DNA of 64,000 nucleotides. Origin: Xenophilus sp. Marseille-Q4582. GTDB lineage: Bacteria; Pseudomonadota; Gammaproteobacteria; Burkholderiales; Burkholderiaceae_C. Positions 7,433-15,327 of the stretch are shown one piece after another. Numbering within the stretch: position 1 is the stretch's first letter; every line of letters starts with the position of its first letter. The notes beneath the pieces are model-generated. The model did not search any database. It was given only the letters and a program-made list of their open reading frames with translations, and was not told where the DNA came from. The stretch is taken from positions 744,001-808,000 of the forward strand of contig NZ_CAKAKO010000003.1 in assembly GCF_916700565.1 (NCBI RefSeq). The letters are read 5' to 3'. A program made the position numbers and the translations under genes.

Positions 7433-7988
7433 GCTTCCTCCGGTTCTGCTCAGCCGTGAGCCATTGATGGTTCGTAGGGTGAAAAGCGGCACGGACCTGC
7501 TCAGGATCGGAGAAGTCAAAGCTGCACAGGGGCTTGATGTGGTCGATCTCCCATTCGCCCAGCGGGCCAGGACATGGGCCTAGATGCCGGATGATTGCCA
7601 TGAAGTCCGCGTACTCGGAAGACGCTGCCTGCTTACCGGACACCGAGAAAGCGACGAACGCCTTCCGAAGCCGGTTGCGAAGGCGCGTCAACAGGACTTC
7701 TCGTCGATAGCGATCTCGGCCGCGCTCTCTCGCCAACACGGGGTTGAGTGCGCGCCTTTCCCGCGCCCACTCGCGCTGGTAGGCCCGCGCGGCATCGCGG
7801 TCGCGGGCAGCCATGGATGCGGCAGGGTTGAGGCGATATGCCGCTCTGGCCTTTTCTCGGCAGCACACCACACAACTGCGGTCTGACAGCTTCCGAAGAC
7901 TTTGCCCTGTGCCATCGTGGTCGTGCCCACGCTTGCAGAGGGCGCCCAGATACTTTGGTGCGTCGATCTTCGCGGCGCGACGCATCAT
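7416..7988 (-). CDS. HNH endonuclease with zinc-finger N-terminus
   Basis: A protein of about 190 residues. The N-terminus has CKRGHDHDGTGQSLRKLS followed by CVVC (a treble-clef zinc finger), then a long Arg-rich linker, and an HNH core with EWEIDHIKPL and HPTNHQWLTAEQN. It resembles the HNH gene at 3751-4326 in domain order. The ATG at 7988 overlaps the stop of a 43-residue membrane protein and has a GAGGGGCGA site. It is likely a homing-type endonuclease. Confidence 0.85.
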   Translation of the reverse strand: MMRRAAKIDAPKYLGALCKRGHDHDGTGQSLRKLSDRSCVVCCREKARAAYRLNPAASMAARDRDAARAYQREWARERRALNPVLARERGRDRYRREVLLTRLRNRLRKAFVAFSVSGKQAASSEYADFMAIIRHLGPCPGPLGEWEIDHIKPLCSFDFSDPEQVRAAFHPTNHQWLTAEQNRRKHAKES

Positions 7989-8116
7989 TCGCCCCTCGCC
8001 GCAATCCACATCGCCGCAAGTCCCCATGCGAGCACTGCGCCCAAAGCAAATTCCCGCGACAGATGAGGCGCCGCCAGCACAGCCGCCACGAGCGTGTAGC
8101 AATGCCACGTCTTCAT
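7985..8116 (-). CDS. 43-residue membrane protein
   Basis: This tiny frame (MKTWHCYTLVAAVLAAPHLS then a second hydrophobic run) has four-base ATGA overlaps with both the upstream NinB-like gene and the downstream HNH gene, which is strong evidence that it is translated. It has one or two membrane-spanning stretches. It resembles the 42-residue protein at 20769-20897: both start MKT and carry an APHL motif after the first hydrophobic stretch. Confidence 0.6.
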   Translation of the reverse strand: MKTWHCYTLVAAVLAAPHLSREFALGAVLAWGLAAMWIAARGE

Positions 8117-8520
8117 GCAGCCTCCATGTAGTGCAGATCCACATCACGCGCCGCAGCGGTCGCATGCAAGAACTCGATGAACTCGCTCATCTCGCGCACG
8201 CTGAACTTGCTGGTGCGACTGCCGAGCATCACCATGCCGCCGTCCATGCCCATGGCGACCCGGACGGACTCGCGCTTGAAGGCTGCGGACAACACGTCCT
8301 TCCACTCGTCGGCAGTCATCCAGACCATCTGGCCATTGACCGGCCATTGCAGTTGGTCGGCGAAGGCTTGCAGCAGGGGCCACATCGCCGCGTTCTGCTC
8401 CAGGCTGCGCGTGGGCTCCGAAATAGTGACGCAGTACCCCTCCGGCGCCATGTCGATGGCGTCATGTGCACGCATGCGGCGCTCGTGGTCGATCAGGCGG
8501 ATGACGCGCTTTTCAGCCAC
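8113..8520 (-). CDS. NinB-like recombination protein
   Basis: This protein of about 135 residues matches the lambda NinB (Orf) family: a TRSLEQNAAMWPLLQAFADQ motif, WMTADEWKDVL and a C-terminal TSKFSVREMSEFIEFL. In lambda this protein acts with SSB and the Red functions as a recombination mediator. I prefer the GTG at 8520, which has an AAGGAG site seven bases upstream. An ATG at 8547 would add nine residues without a ribosome site. It overlaps the upstream gene by 8 bases and the small membrane gene by 4. Confidence 0.87.
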   Translation of the reverse strand: MAEKRVIRLIDHERRMRAHDAIDMAPEGYCVTISEPTRSLEQNAAMWPLLQAFADQLQWPVNGQMVWMTADEWKDVLSAAFKRESVRVAMGMDGGMVMLGSRTSKFSVREMSEFIEFLHATAAARDVDLHYMEAA

Positions 8521-8968
8521 GGCCAGACTCCTTGCGCGCCCCATCATCCGGGGCGGCCAGGGATATGCCTCCGATCAACTGCTGGAGTTGCTCGATGTAT
8601 TCGCGCTTGCTCCAGCCCTCAATATCGCAAACCTGCAGGTCAACCAGGATGTCGGAGAGCAGTCGCCGCTTGAAGCGGGCGCGGGCCAGATCGTTGAAGG
8701 CCTTTGCAGAGCCCGCATCAAAGACCGAATCTCCAGCCCCACTCTTAGGTGCGCTGGGCACTGGCACGACCAACTCCGGCCGCCTTCCAACTGCCGCCTG
8801 CGCATCCCCCTTCGGGCGTACCGGGACAAGCACGCGGCGTTGCCCAGTCAGCGGACTCTTGCCGTTCGTCGCGAACACATGCCCAGCCAGCGGAGAGCCG
8901 CAGGTTCTGTCGATGACCCATCCGTCAGGCAACTCATCAAGGACTGCCCAGTACTGGTAGGTTTTCAT
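8513..8968 (-). CDS. Phage hypothetical protein
   Basis: A 151-residue protein with no family I recognise. The first half (YQYWAVLDELPDGWVIDRT and RRVLVPVRPKG) looks like a small beta domain. The second half is helical, with AFNDLARARFKRRLLSDILVD and SKREYIEQLQQLIGGI. It is packed between a DUF6378-like gene and the NinB-like gene with overlaps of 4 and 8 bases, so it belongs to the replication/recombination part of the early operon. Confidence 0.6.
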   Translation of the reverse strand: MKTYQYWAVLDELPDGWVIDRTCGSPLAGHVFATNGKSPLTGQRRVLVPVRPKGDAQAAVGRRPELVVPVPSAPKSGAGDSVFDAGSAKAFNDLARARFKRRLLSDILVDLQVCDIEGWSKREYIEQLQQLIGGISLAAPDDGARKESGRG

Positions 8969-9261
8969 CGCTCCACGCCCTCCAGCCGGTCAGCCACCAG
9001 CTTTGCGTAGCCGGCGATGTCCACCCACGAATCGGCGTAGTTGGGATCGCCGTTGAGGATGCGCGAGATCTTGTGCGCGATCATCTCCAGGGCCTCGCGT
9101 TGGTCGTATGTGAGTCGGTCCCAGCCTTCGCAGATGCGCATGGTTCCGGTCAGCGTCTGGCTGATGGCCGCGTGCTCAGCGAAAACGCCGTACCGCTTGC
9201 CGCGCTCGTCCAGTACGGCGTCGATGCCGCCCGCTTGGGTGTCTTGGGGGGTCATGCGCAC
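8965..9261 (-). CDS. DUF6378-like phage protein
   Basis: The 98-residue protein carries the segments of the DUF6378 family: RGKRYGVFAEHAAISQ, LTYDQREALEMIAHKISRIL and NYADSWVDIAGYAKLV, each widely conserved in phages of Proteobacteria. The function of the family is not known to me. It overlaps the next gene by four bases. A four-base overlap is absent upstream, where the Cys-rich gene ends five bases later. Confidence 0.8.
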   Translation of the reverse strand: MRMTPQDTQAGGIDAVLDERGKRYGVFAEHAAISQTLTGTMRICEGWDRLTYDQREALEMIAHKISRILNGDPNYADSWVDIAGYAKLVADRLEGVER

Positions 9262-9265
9262 TCCT

Positions 9266-9469
9266 TCAGAGGTTGTTGCTGGGCTTCCGGTCCAGCCACT
9301 TCACACGAGCCGCAATCACGTCCGCAGGGGCCTTCACCGCCCGCTCGCACGTCCCGCTCGGCGACTTGAACTGCCAGGGCTTCCCGTGGGCACACAGCCC
9401 GAATCCGTGCTTTCCCATGTCCTTCGCGTCCTTCAGCCGCCAGTTGTTGCATCCCACACATCGCGTCAT
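9266..9469 (-). CDS. Small cysteine-rich zinc-ribbon-like protein
   Basis: A 67-residue protein that starts MTRCVGCNNWRLKDAKDMG and continues with GLCAHGKPWQF and GTCERA. The CVGC, CAHG and TC positions would bind one zinc. Short proteins of this kind are frequent in phages next to DUF6378-type genes, with unknown function. It is the first gene after a 250-base gap that follows the primase gene. Confidence 0.65.
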   Translation of the reverse strand: MTRCVGCNNWRLKDAKDMGKHGFGLCAHGKPWQFKSPSGTCERAVKAPADVIAARVKWLDRKPSNNL

Positions 9470-9718
9470 TCCTCTTCCTATGGATACGTCGCTAGAAATC
9501 CCCTAAGACCTGGCTTGGTGGGCAGACCTAGCCCATCCTGGGAAGGCCTTCACATGTGTCCTGTCTCGGAGCCGCATGACCCGTCAGCCGTTCGATGCAA
9601 GGGCGCTAACTTCGCCACCCTCTCCCCTGTTTCAGCACCTGATCCAACAGTAGGGGACTCACCCTGCGCCGCTGCCGTTAAACCATGTCCAACCAGCGCA
9701 GTGAAGACATAAGAAGCG
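9470..9718. other. 250-base stretch without a gene
   Basis: No reading frame on either strand has a ribosome site and a credible composition here. It separates the primase gene from the following minus-strand genes and is the longest break in the leftward early operon. It may hold a secondary promoter or a processing site, but I see no clear motif. Confidence 0.4.
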
Positions 9719-10582
9719 CTAACGCATGGCGCGCACCCTCATCAACTTCCCCGCCACCGCGAACAGCCCAGCACGTAGGTGCAGATCGTTCGCGTCTTCG
9801 CCCACCACATCACTCATGCAATACGGCACACCCGCATTGATCGCGGCTTTCTCTCCAGTGCCCGATGCGTCGTTGTCAGCGAAGGCCATCACGCGGCCTT
9901 TAACCATCCGAGCCACGTGCTCCATGTTGTTTGCACTGAAGCACACCAGAATGGCCGCAGATAGGCCCACAGCGCGCGCTGCTGCCTCAATTGATAGTCC
10001 GGTGGCATACCCCTCGCACAGGAACGTCTCGCGTGCGTAGCGGTCGCCGATACGAAACACCGCCGCCTTGGCCTTCATGCCTGGCAGCATCTTTTTCTGG
10101 AACTTGCGCTCGTCCTCAATCCAACGGATGACTTGCAGCCCGTTGAGGTTGTTCGTGAACACGTCGCGCATCGGGATCAGCAATGCGCCGTCATCTGCCA
10201 CGAGGCCCTGATGCGACGGGAATCCCTTGCGGTGCAAGTAGTCATGCTCAGAGGGCTTCGCGCCGCGCAGCATTTCTTGGGCGCGTCTTGCGGCACGCTG
10301 GTGGTCGGCGTCCTGGCTGGCCTGGGCCGCATTGCGCTTCGCGCGCCACGCCGCCTTTTCTTCTTCCGTCCACGGGCGCGCATTGGGGTCGCTGAACCAC
10401 TGGACGCGCGCCTCTGCGGCCCAGTTGAAGACCCAGCCGCGCTCGCCATCAAAAAAGTAGGCGCCGTTGGTGCTCTTTGGCTTGTCAACCGTGCCACAGC
10501 GACGAATTCGGCTGCCAGGCTGAAAGCGCGACGGATCGATTTCCACGCCGTGGGCACGTGCGAAGGTGATGAAGTCAGTCAT
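9719..10582 (-). CDS. Toprim-domain primase (phage/P4-like)
   Basis: The 287-residue protein has an N-terminal region with RRCGTVDKPKSTNGAYFF, then a Toprim domain with the catalytic Glu190 in FLCEGYATGLS and the Asp-x-Asp at 236-238 in MAFADNDASG. It would synthesise primers for phage DNA replication. It overlaps the helicase gene by four bases, and the two together form the replication module. There is no helicase domain in the primase itself, so priming and unwinding are split between two genes. Confidence 0.88.
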   Translation of the reverse strand: MTDFITFARAHGVEIDPSRFQPGSRIRRCGTVDKPKSTNGAYFFDGERGWVFNWAAEARVQWFSDPNARPWTEEEKAAWRAKRNAAQASQDADHQRAARRAQEMLRGAKPSEHDYLHRKGFPSHQGLVADDGALLIPMRDVFTNNLNGLQVIRWIEDERKFQKKMLPGMKAKAAVFRIGDRYARETFLCEGYATGLSIEAAARAVGLSAAILVCFSANNMEHVARMVKGRVMAFADNDASGTGEKAAINAGVPYCMSDVVGEDANDLHLRAGLFAVAGKLMRVRAMR

Positions 10583-12123
10583 GCGCGCACCGCCTTCAGG
10601 TAGGCCAAATCAAGGCTCTTGATCTTGTTGCGCACGTTCGCGGTGATCTCAGCGTTAGGCGTGCAATCGAAGCGCCACTCACGCGGCGGCGCGAAACCAG
10701 TGATCTTCTTGAACAGGTTCCATGCGCGGCCTGCCTGACGCTCAGGCGCGCTGTGCCCGCGCGCATAGCTGCAAAGCTGCTCCCACAGGTGGCGGTGATC
10801 GTCTGCCAGCTTCTTCTTGCCTGCCATCACCACTTCTTGCATCACGCCTGCTGCAGCCTCTTGCATCGAGGGCGATTGCTTCTCAAACCCGCAGGACATG
10901 CAGCGCTTCGCAAAGGGCTTGTAGCCGCACGATGGGCACCCTTTGCTGTTCTTTTCCTCGTCCTCTTCCCGGCGAATCTTTTTGTCCAGCTTCTCGCCCA
11001 TGTCCAGAGCGCTCAAGCCGTCATAGAAGATGCTGGTGAAGTCCTCAGCGAAGCGGATGATGTTTCCGCTGTGGTCCAGCAAGATGCAGTCCTTCTTGCC
11101 TGTGTCAGGACTCGCGCGCAGCCCACGGCCCCACATCTGGATTGCCGTGGAAAGGGACTTGCGAAGGGGGCGGCAATCCACGACACACCCGACGTCAGGC
11201 ACATCAAACCCCTTTGCAAGTGCCTCAACACTGATCAGGACGCGCAGCGATGAATCGCGCTTGCTGTACTCCTTGACCAGCAGCTCACGCTCTGCCGCAG
11301 TGGTCTCGCTCGTGAAAACGGCGGCCATCACGCCCGCGTCAAGGAACTGGCGAGCCAATTCCTGGCAGTGCTTGATCGTGGCGCCAAACACAATGGTCTT
11401 GCGGCCTTCGCCATGCGCGATCCACTCTTTGACCACATCGCCGACGATGCCCATGCCGCGCTCTTCGGCGGCTGCATCCGTCCATTCGCCACCAGATGTG
11501 GCCGCGCCGGTCATATCCATGCGCTTGCACGAAAGGATGCGCATCGGCACCAGCACCCCCGATTGGGTCAGCTCGTGCATCGTGGTGGCGTTGATCAGAT
11601 TCGTGAAAATCTTGCCCAGGCCCGACGAGAACGGGGTGGCCGACAAGCCAATGAATGCTGCTTTGCTTTGCGCTGAGAATTCGGTCCACACCTTCATTTG
11701 GGTGTGCGCCTCATCAACGATCACCACATCAGCCGCAGGCCAGTAACCACGCTTGGCAATGGTCTGAGCACTGGCGATCTGATAGGGCATCTCGGTGGCC
11801 CGGCGCCAGTGATTCGCCTGCACGATGCCGTGCGCCGACAGCCCATAGGAGTCAGCCGTCTTGCTGGTCTGGTTGATCAGCGTGGTGCGGTCGCAAAGAA
11901 ACACCACGCGACGGCCTTTGAGTAGCGCTTCGTGCGCGATGCGGTGGCCCAGGTAGGTCTTGCCTGCGCCTGTCGGGGCCATGATGAGTTGATTCTTGTG
12001 GCCGTCGCGGAAGCCCTGGCGCAGAGCTTCATGTGCTGCCTGTTGAAACGGGCGCGGCGGTGGAAAAGTCGTGCTGGCGTAGTTGGGCTTGTCTTCAAAC
12101 AAGCGGGCAGTGACGAGGCTCAT
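10579..12123 (-). CDS. DEAH-box superfamily 2 helicase
   Basis: A 514-residue SF2 helicase. Walker A is APTGAGKT at residues 49-56, the DEAH box is at 137-140 and motif III SAT at 161-163. A motif VI-like QMWGRGLRASPD lies near residue 335. A C-terminal CPSCGYKPFAKRCMSCGFEK forms a zinc ribbon near residue 400. This is the usual stand-alone replicative helicase of phages with a Toprim primase, or a recombination helicase. It overlaps the ParB-like gene by four bases. Confidence 0.9.
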   Translation of the reverse strand: MSLVTARLFEDKPNYASTTFPPPRPFQQAAHEALRQGFRDGHKNQLIMAPTGAGKTYLGHRIAHEALLKGRRVVFLCDRTTLINQTSKTADSYGLSAHGIVQANHWRRATEMPYQIASAQTIAKRGYWPAADVVIVDEAHTQMKVWTEFSAQSKAAFIGLSATPFSSGLGKIFTNLINATTMHELTQSGVLVPMRILSCKRMDMTGAATSGGEWTDAAAEERGMGIVGDVVKEWIAHGEGRKTIVFGATIKHCQELARQFLDAGVMAAVFTSETTAAERELLVKEYSKRDSSLRVLISVEALAKGFDVPDVGCVVDCRPLRKSLSTAIQMWGRGLRASPDTGKKDCILLDHSGNIIRFAEDFTSIFYDGLSALDMGEKLDKKIRREEDEEKNSKGCPSCGYKPFAKRCMSCGFEKQSPSMQEAAAGVMQEVVMAGKKKLADDHRHLWEQLCSYARGHSAPERQAGRAWNLFKKITGFAPPREWRFDCTPNAEITANVRNKIKSLDLAYLKAVRA

Positions 12124-12947
12124 GCGGCCACCTTGTCCAGCTTGCGCTGCAGGCTCTTGACCATGCGAATGGCCTCGTTCTTCTCGTTCATGAGACCCTG
12201 CAGGCGGCTCTCAAGCGCAGCGTTCACTGCGTTGAGGCGCTTGATCTCGGCATAGGCGGCGGCGAGCTTGTCATCCGACTCCATCAGCTTGTCGAGGGCC
12301 TCACGGTCAGCCTGCTCCTGCAGGGCATGGGCGCGCAGCTCCTCTTCGCTGGGGCCGTCGTATTCGGGGGCATCGTTGACAGCCACCGGTTCAGACTTCG
12401 GCGCGGGCTTGTGGATGGCGGCGGCCTGCTCCTCCTTGGGCAGCTTGGCGATGGCAGCGGCCTTGGGCAGACCAATATCGCCGCGCTTCACAGCCTCTTG
12501 GACTTCGGGCGCAGCTTTCGTCTGTACGGTCTTCGCCTGGGTGATCGTGTTCGGGTGAACGCCTGCGATGGCGGCCAGTTCCGCGTTGGACTTGGGGGGG
12601 GTCACATTCAGTGTGACCCCCCCTCTTTGGGCCGCCCCGTCAGCCGGGAACCAGGCAAACACAGCGGTGGTCGCCAGCGCCAACTGAGCCTGCGTGGTGT
12701 GGCGACGCGCCTTGTTCTGCGCCATCACGAAGTCGCGCGGGTCAACGTCTGCCAGCTCTACCGACGGGCAATCCACACCAACTTCGTTCGCTGCCGTGTA
12801 GCGATGCCAACCGTCCAGCACCATGCCCTCGAAGACGGTGATGGGGTTGAGCACGCCGTTCACGGTGATGCTGTCAACAAGCCCCTGGTACTCCTCGGCG
12901 CTCATGGCCGGGAATGCGGCCGACAAAGGATGCTGCTTCAGTGCCAC
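12120..12947 (-). CDS. ParB-domain protein
   Basis: A phage ParB/Srx-fold protein of about 275 residues. Residues starting HPLSAAFPAMSAEEYQGLV and the VLDGWHRYTAANE motif define the N-terminal ParB domain. A middle segment, SNAELAAIAGVHPNTITQAK, is a helix-turn-helix. The C-terminus is a long coiled coil (EIKRLNAVNAALESRLQGL). I prefer the GTG at 12947, which has a GAGG site and lines up with family members. An ATG at 13004 lengthens it by 19 residues. A 12-bp perfect hairpin lies inside the coding sequence at 12595-12623, between the ParB and HTH domains. Confidence 0.82.
   Translation of the reverse strand: MALKQHPLSAAFPAMSAEEYQGLVDSITVNGVLNPITVFEGMVLDGWHRYTAANEVGVDCPSVELADVDPRDFVMAQNKARRHTTQAQLALATTAVFAWFPADGAAQRGGVTLNVTPPKSNAELAAIAGVHPNTITQAKTVQTKAAPEVQEAVKRGDIGLPKAAAIAKLPKEEQAAAIHKPAPKSEPVAVNDAPEYDGPSEEELRAHALQEQADREALDKLMESDDKLAAAYAEIKRLNAVNAALESRLQGLMNEKNEAIRMVKSLQRKLDKVAA
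12595..12623. repeat. 12-bp perfect inverted repeat with G/C homopolymers inside the ParB-like gene
   Basis: GGGGGGGTCACA at 12595-12606 and its exact complement at 12612-12623 are separated by TTCAG. The left arm is extended by one more G. It encodes the linker between the ParB and HTH domains. Homopolymers of seven or eight bases within a palindrome are unusual in this gene set and could act as a slip site or as an RNA or DNA structure. Confidence 0.85.
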
Positions 12948-13045
12948 TTCTTGCCCTCGTGTTGGATGCACCACACCGCGCTCGACCACGACCTGTGAAT
13001 CCACAGGTAGCGCAGGAAGGCTGCGATGTAGGCCAGCTTGTTCAT
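12938..13045 (-). CDS. Possible 35-residue protein upstream of the ParB-like gene
   Basis: The frame MNKLAYIAAFLRYLWIHRSW continues to a stop that overlaps the proposed GTG start of the ParB-like gene by 10 bases. It begins a few bases after the previous gene ends, which fits the tight operon. The ribosome site is weak and I know no homologue. It exists only if the ParB gene starts at 12947. Confidence 0.35.
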   Translation of the reverse strand: MNKLAYIAAFLRYLWIHRSWSSAVWCIQHEGKKWH

Positions 13046-13052
13046 GGATTGC

Positions 13053-13241
13053 TCAGGCCTGAGTGATTGCCTGCGACGGAAGCCGACCGATAGGAGCCAG
13101 CGTGTACGGCCCAGCCTTCACGGTGGTCGTGATGAGCTTGCGGGTGCGACGACGGCGCGATGCCAGCGAGAGATTCGAGCGGCGCAACTGCGTGTCAGTG
13201 CGCGCGATGCTGGGGCCGGTGGTGTTCTGGAAGGCGTTCAT
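13053..13241 (-). CDS. Small basic phage protein
   Basis: A 62-residue protein rich in Arg, Thr and Ser, with LRRSNLSLASRRRRTRKLITTT in the middle. It has a strong GAGGAGG ribosome site, and its ATG overlaps the stop of the gene upstream (ATGA). The basic composition suggests nucleic-acid binding, but no fold is recognisable. Confidence 0.55.
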   Translation of the reverse strand: MNAFQNTTGPSIARTDTQLRRSNLSLASRRRRTRKLITTTVKAGPYTLAPIGRLPSQAITQA

Positions 13242-13504
13242 GCGGCCTCCTCAAATGCCACGGCGCGCTCCAACTGCTCAATCAAGTAGTTGTGCCCAAC
13301 ACCGGCGGCCGCGCAGTAACTCTTGAGGCCATTGACGAAGAATCCCCTCCGGAAGTCGGGGGTCCTTTTTTGATTTTCCGCATCCGATTGCTCGTCAGCG
13401 ATGGCCTGCGCCATGACGGCCAACAGAAGATTTCTTTCCGCCGACTCGGGCATGTCCGACCACCGACGAAGCAACTTCTCCCATGTGTCTCTGCGCAACC
13501 TCAT
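13238..13504 (-). CDS. Phage hypothetical protein
   Basis: An 88-residue, mainly helical protein (MRLRRDTWEKLLRRWSDMPES, LLLAVMAQAIADEQ, YLIEQLERAVAFEEAA). It overlaps its neighbours on both sides by four bases within the leftward early operon. I recognise no family or catalytic motif. Its position between the CII-like gene and the small basic protein suggests an early regulatory or accessory role. Confidence 0.6.
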   Translation of the reverse strand: MRLRRDTWEKLLRRWSDMPESAERNLLLAVMAQAIADEQSDAENQKRTPDFRRGFFVNGLKSYCAAAGVGHNYLIEQLERAVAFEEAA

Positions 13505-13890
13505 GCGGCCCCCAGCGATTCGAGTTGCCGCATCATTTCGATCATCTGGTCCTTGATGACCTGCACTTGCTTGGCGTTCTTCGGGCGGGCATCTGGCGCC
13601 AAGAACTTCTCGACCAGATACATCACGGGCGTCGTGTCCCCGGTCTTCTCGATGTACCGTTCAAGGGAGTCCACCGAGAAGTTGCGGGACGGGTCCTCGC
13701 TCAACTGCACGGAAAGGTTTCCGGGGGCCTGATTCAGATCGATGGCGACGCGCCCGAGCCCACGCTGGTAGACGCCCGCCGCGATGCAGTCGCGCAGCGA
13801 CAGGTGACGATCCGTCAGCCCAGGCGTGAAGTCCAGCGTAAGTTGGTCCTTCTTCTCGGCGCGGAGGGCAGTGATAACGGTTGATGCCAT
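13501..13890 (-). CDS. Putative phage regulator (CII-like)
   Basis: A 129-residue protein. The middle segment, GLGRVAIDLNQAPGNLSVQL, followed by FSVDSLERYIEKTGDTTPVM, resembles phage CII-type or HTH regulators found just after Cro-like genes: a probable helix-turn-helix and a helical dimerisation tail. It is read leftward from the repressor-controlled promoter, two or three genes downstream of the Cro-like gene, where lambda keeps cII. The family assignment is tentative. Confidence 0.5.
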   Translation of the reverse strand: MASTVITALRAEKKDQLTLDFTPGLTDRHLSLRDCIAAGVYQRGLGRVAIDLNQAPGNLSVQLSEDPSRNFSVDSLERYIEKTGDTTPVMYLVEKFLAPDARPKNAKQVQVIKDQMIEMMRQLESLGAA

Positions 13891-13967
13891 CTGCTATCAG
13901 TCCTTATCTGGAGTTATCAATGGGAGGCAAAAAAATAGAGGCCATGAAACACGTACATGCCTCAGCC

Positions 13968-14075
13968 CTACTCAGCCTCTCCCTCGTTGGGCTCGCGCCT
14001 GACTTGGATAGCCAGGTCGATCAGGGCGGCGACGGCCAAGGCAGTCAGCAAGGCGGTGGCGATGAAGGCGGCCAT
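13968..14075 (-). CDS. 35-residue single-span membrane protein
   Basis: The frame MAAFIATALLTALAVAALID is followed by LAIQVRREPNEGEAE, so it has one hydrophobic helix and a charged C-terminal tail. It lies in the gap between two larger leftward genes, on the same strand. The ribosome site is only GGAA. Similar tiny membrane proteins occur at 7985, 20769 and 22366 in this phage. Confidence 0.45.
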   Translation of the reverse strand: MAAFIATALLTALAVAALIDLAIQVRREPNEGEAE

Positions 14076-14157
14076 GGGTCAGATTCCGGTGTGGGTGCCC
14101 GCGCCCTCCAGGGGCAGAATGGCGTCACCACAACAACCATCCCCTGGAGGGGCGAAC

Positions 14158-14346
14158 ATGAACGACATGGAATTCACTCGCGTGCCTCTTGCGCCGAACC
14201 CACTGAAGGACTTCCCGGAGTTCGCACGGACGGTGACAGCGAATCAACGCGAGCTAGGTCTAACCCTGAAGCGGTTGATCGAGCTGCAAGAGCAGTCGAA
14301 TGCGCTTCTTGCGCAGCTTGTGCAGGGTCAAGCTGCGAAGGACTGA
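14158..14346 (+). CDS. 62-residue protein on the opposite strand to the early operon
   Basis: It has a good GGAGGGG ribosome site seven bases before ATG. It encodes MNDMEFTRVPLAPNPLKDFP followed by a helical stretch, LKRLIELQEQSNALLAQLVQ, that looks like a coiled coil. It runs toward, and overlaps by 173 bases, the 3' end of a minus-strand gene. I do not recognise it. It is isolated on the plus strand within the leftward operon. Confidence 0.5.
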   Translation: MNDMEFTRVPLAPNPLKDFPEFARTVTANQRELGLTLKRLIELQEQSNALLAQLVQGQAAKD

Positions 14347-14890
14347 ACGGGTCGCGCTGGAGAAGTTGGGACCATGCCAGCACGGCGGTCTGGCGCTCCA
14401 GTAGCGCGCGGGCCGCCCGCAGTTCTGCGAGCACGTCAGCGAGCGTGGGCACTTGGTCTGCCGGGATGGATGCGCCTGCGCTCGGATCGATCTCGGCCGC
14501 CTCACTGCGTCCCTGTTCAACGCGAGACTGGATCGCGGCCAACTCCTGCCGTGCCCGCCTGATGTCGGCGATCAGTTCGCCCTTGCTGTACAGCCTGGAG
14601 GGCGCCGTCGCCTCAAGCTCGGGGCCTTTCTCGCCAAAGACGCGCATGTTTCTCACCCCGCCGAAGATCGGCGGCGGCGTGCTCGGGTCCGTTGCGGCAG
14701 GCTGGTCAGCGTCGCCATCGGCGCAGCGCACAAACACGCGCGTGCCATCGGCAAAGGTCAGCGACTCGCCGGGGCGCAGCTCGATGGAACGCTCACCCAG
14801 AGGCTCGGACGCACCAGACAGTTGGTCCACCGCTTTTTGCAAGGAGTACACGGCGTCGCGCAAATCAGCCAGCGTGCGGATGTCACCCAT
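14174..14890 (-). CDS. Phage hypothetical protein
   Basis: A 238-residue protein when begun at the ATG at 14890, which has an AAGGAGG site. A longer start at 14953 is possible but has none. The N-terminal half, MGDIRTLADLRDAVYSLQKA and ELRPGESLTFADGTRVFVRC, looks like a structured domain. The middle is coiled coil (ELIADIRRARQELAAIQSRV, LADVLAELRAARALLERQ). The last 60 residues are low-complexity and overlap the convergent plus-strand gene. The true end may be shorter in relatives. Confidence 0.5.
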   Translation of the reverse strand: MGDIRTLADLRDAVYSLQKAVDQLSGASEPLGERSIELRPGESLTFADGTRVFVRCADGDADQPAATDPSTPPPIFGGVRNMRVFGEKGPELEATAPSRLYSKGELIADIRRARQELAAIQSRVEQGRSEAAEIDPSAGASIPADQVPTLADVLAELRAARALLERQTAVLAWSQLLQRDPFSPSQLDPAQAAQEAHSTALAARSTASGLDLARVDSLSPSVRTPGSPSVGSAQEARE

Positions 14891-14952
14891 GGCTCGCCTC
14901 CTTCTCGGGGGAGAGAATCTGCTGGCCCAACTCAACACCGGAGAGCCGACCA

Positions 14953-15327
14953 ATGAAGCGAGACATGGACTTGATCCGGCGCATCGCGCTGGAGACTGCG
15001 GCGCTGCCGTATGGCGAGCAGCTGACGGCCTTGGAAGGGGTCGCAGAGGAAGACTTTGTGACGCACGTCATATGGCTGCAGGAAGCGGGGCTGATCAAAG
15101 CAATTGCGCAGGATGGCGTGGGCACCTCCGAAGCGAGGTATGCCTTTGTGTTCAGGCTGACCTGGGCGGGGTGCGAGTTCACGGATGCGATCCGCGACGA
15201 CACGCTCTGGAAGAAGGCGAAGGCCAACGTACTCAAGCCAGGCATGTCATTCACCTTCGATGTGCTCAAGGAATGGCTGAAAACCGAAATCACGCAGGGC
15301 CTGCCGACCTTGCGGGCTTTGGGCTAG
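14953..15327 (+). CDS. DUF2513-like phage protein
   Basis: A 124-residue protein with the hallmarks of DUF2513: the opening MKRDMDLIRRIALETAALP, then THVIWLQEAGLIKAI, and LTWAGCEFTDAIRDDTLWKK. The family is common in prophages and of unknown function. It lies on the plus strand, facing the leftward operon, and its last 81 bases overlap the end of the convergent minus-strand gene at 15247. A weak GGAGA site precedes the ATG. Confidence 0.82.
   Translation: MKRDMDLIRRIALETAALPYGEQLTALEGVAEEDFVTHVIWLQEAGLIKAIAQDGVGTSEARYAFVFRLTWAGCEFTDAIRDDTLWKKAKANVLKPGMSFTFDVLKEWLKTEITQGLPTLRALG

Noticed and set aside
7519-8165. N-terminal extension of the HNH gene at 7416 to 8165
   Set aside because: The extra residues come from reading the small membrane gene in another frame. 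The ATG pair at 7988/7985 has a ribosome site and an overlap with that gene.
13957-14157. Plus-strand extension of the 62-residue protein to 13957
   Set aside because: The upstream part overlaps the antisense tiny membrane gene and lacks a ribosome site, whereas the ATG at 14158 has GGAGGGG.
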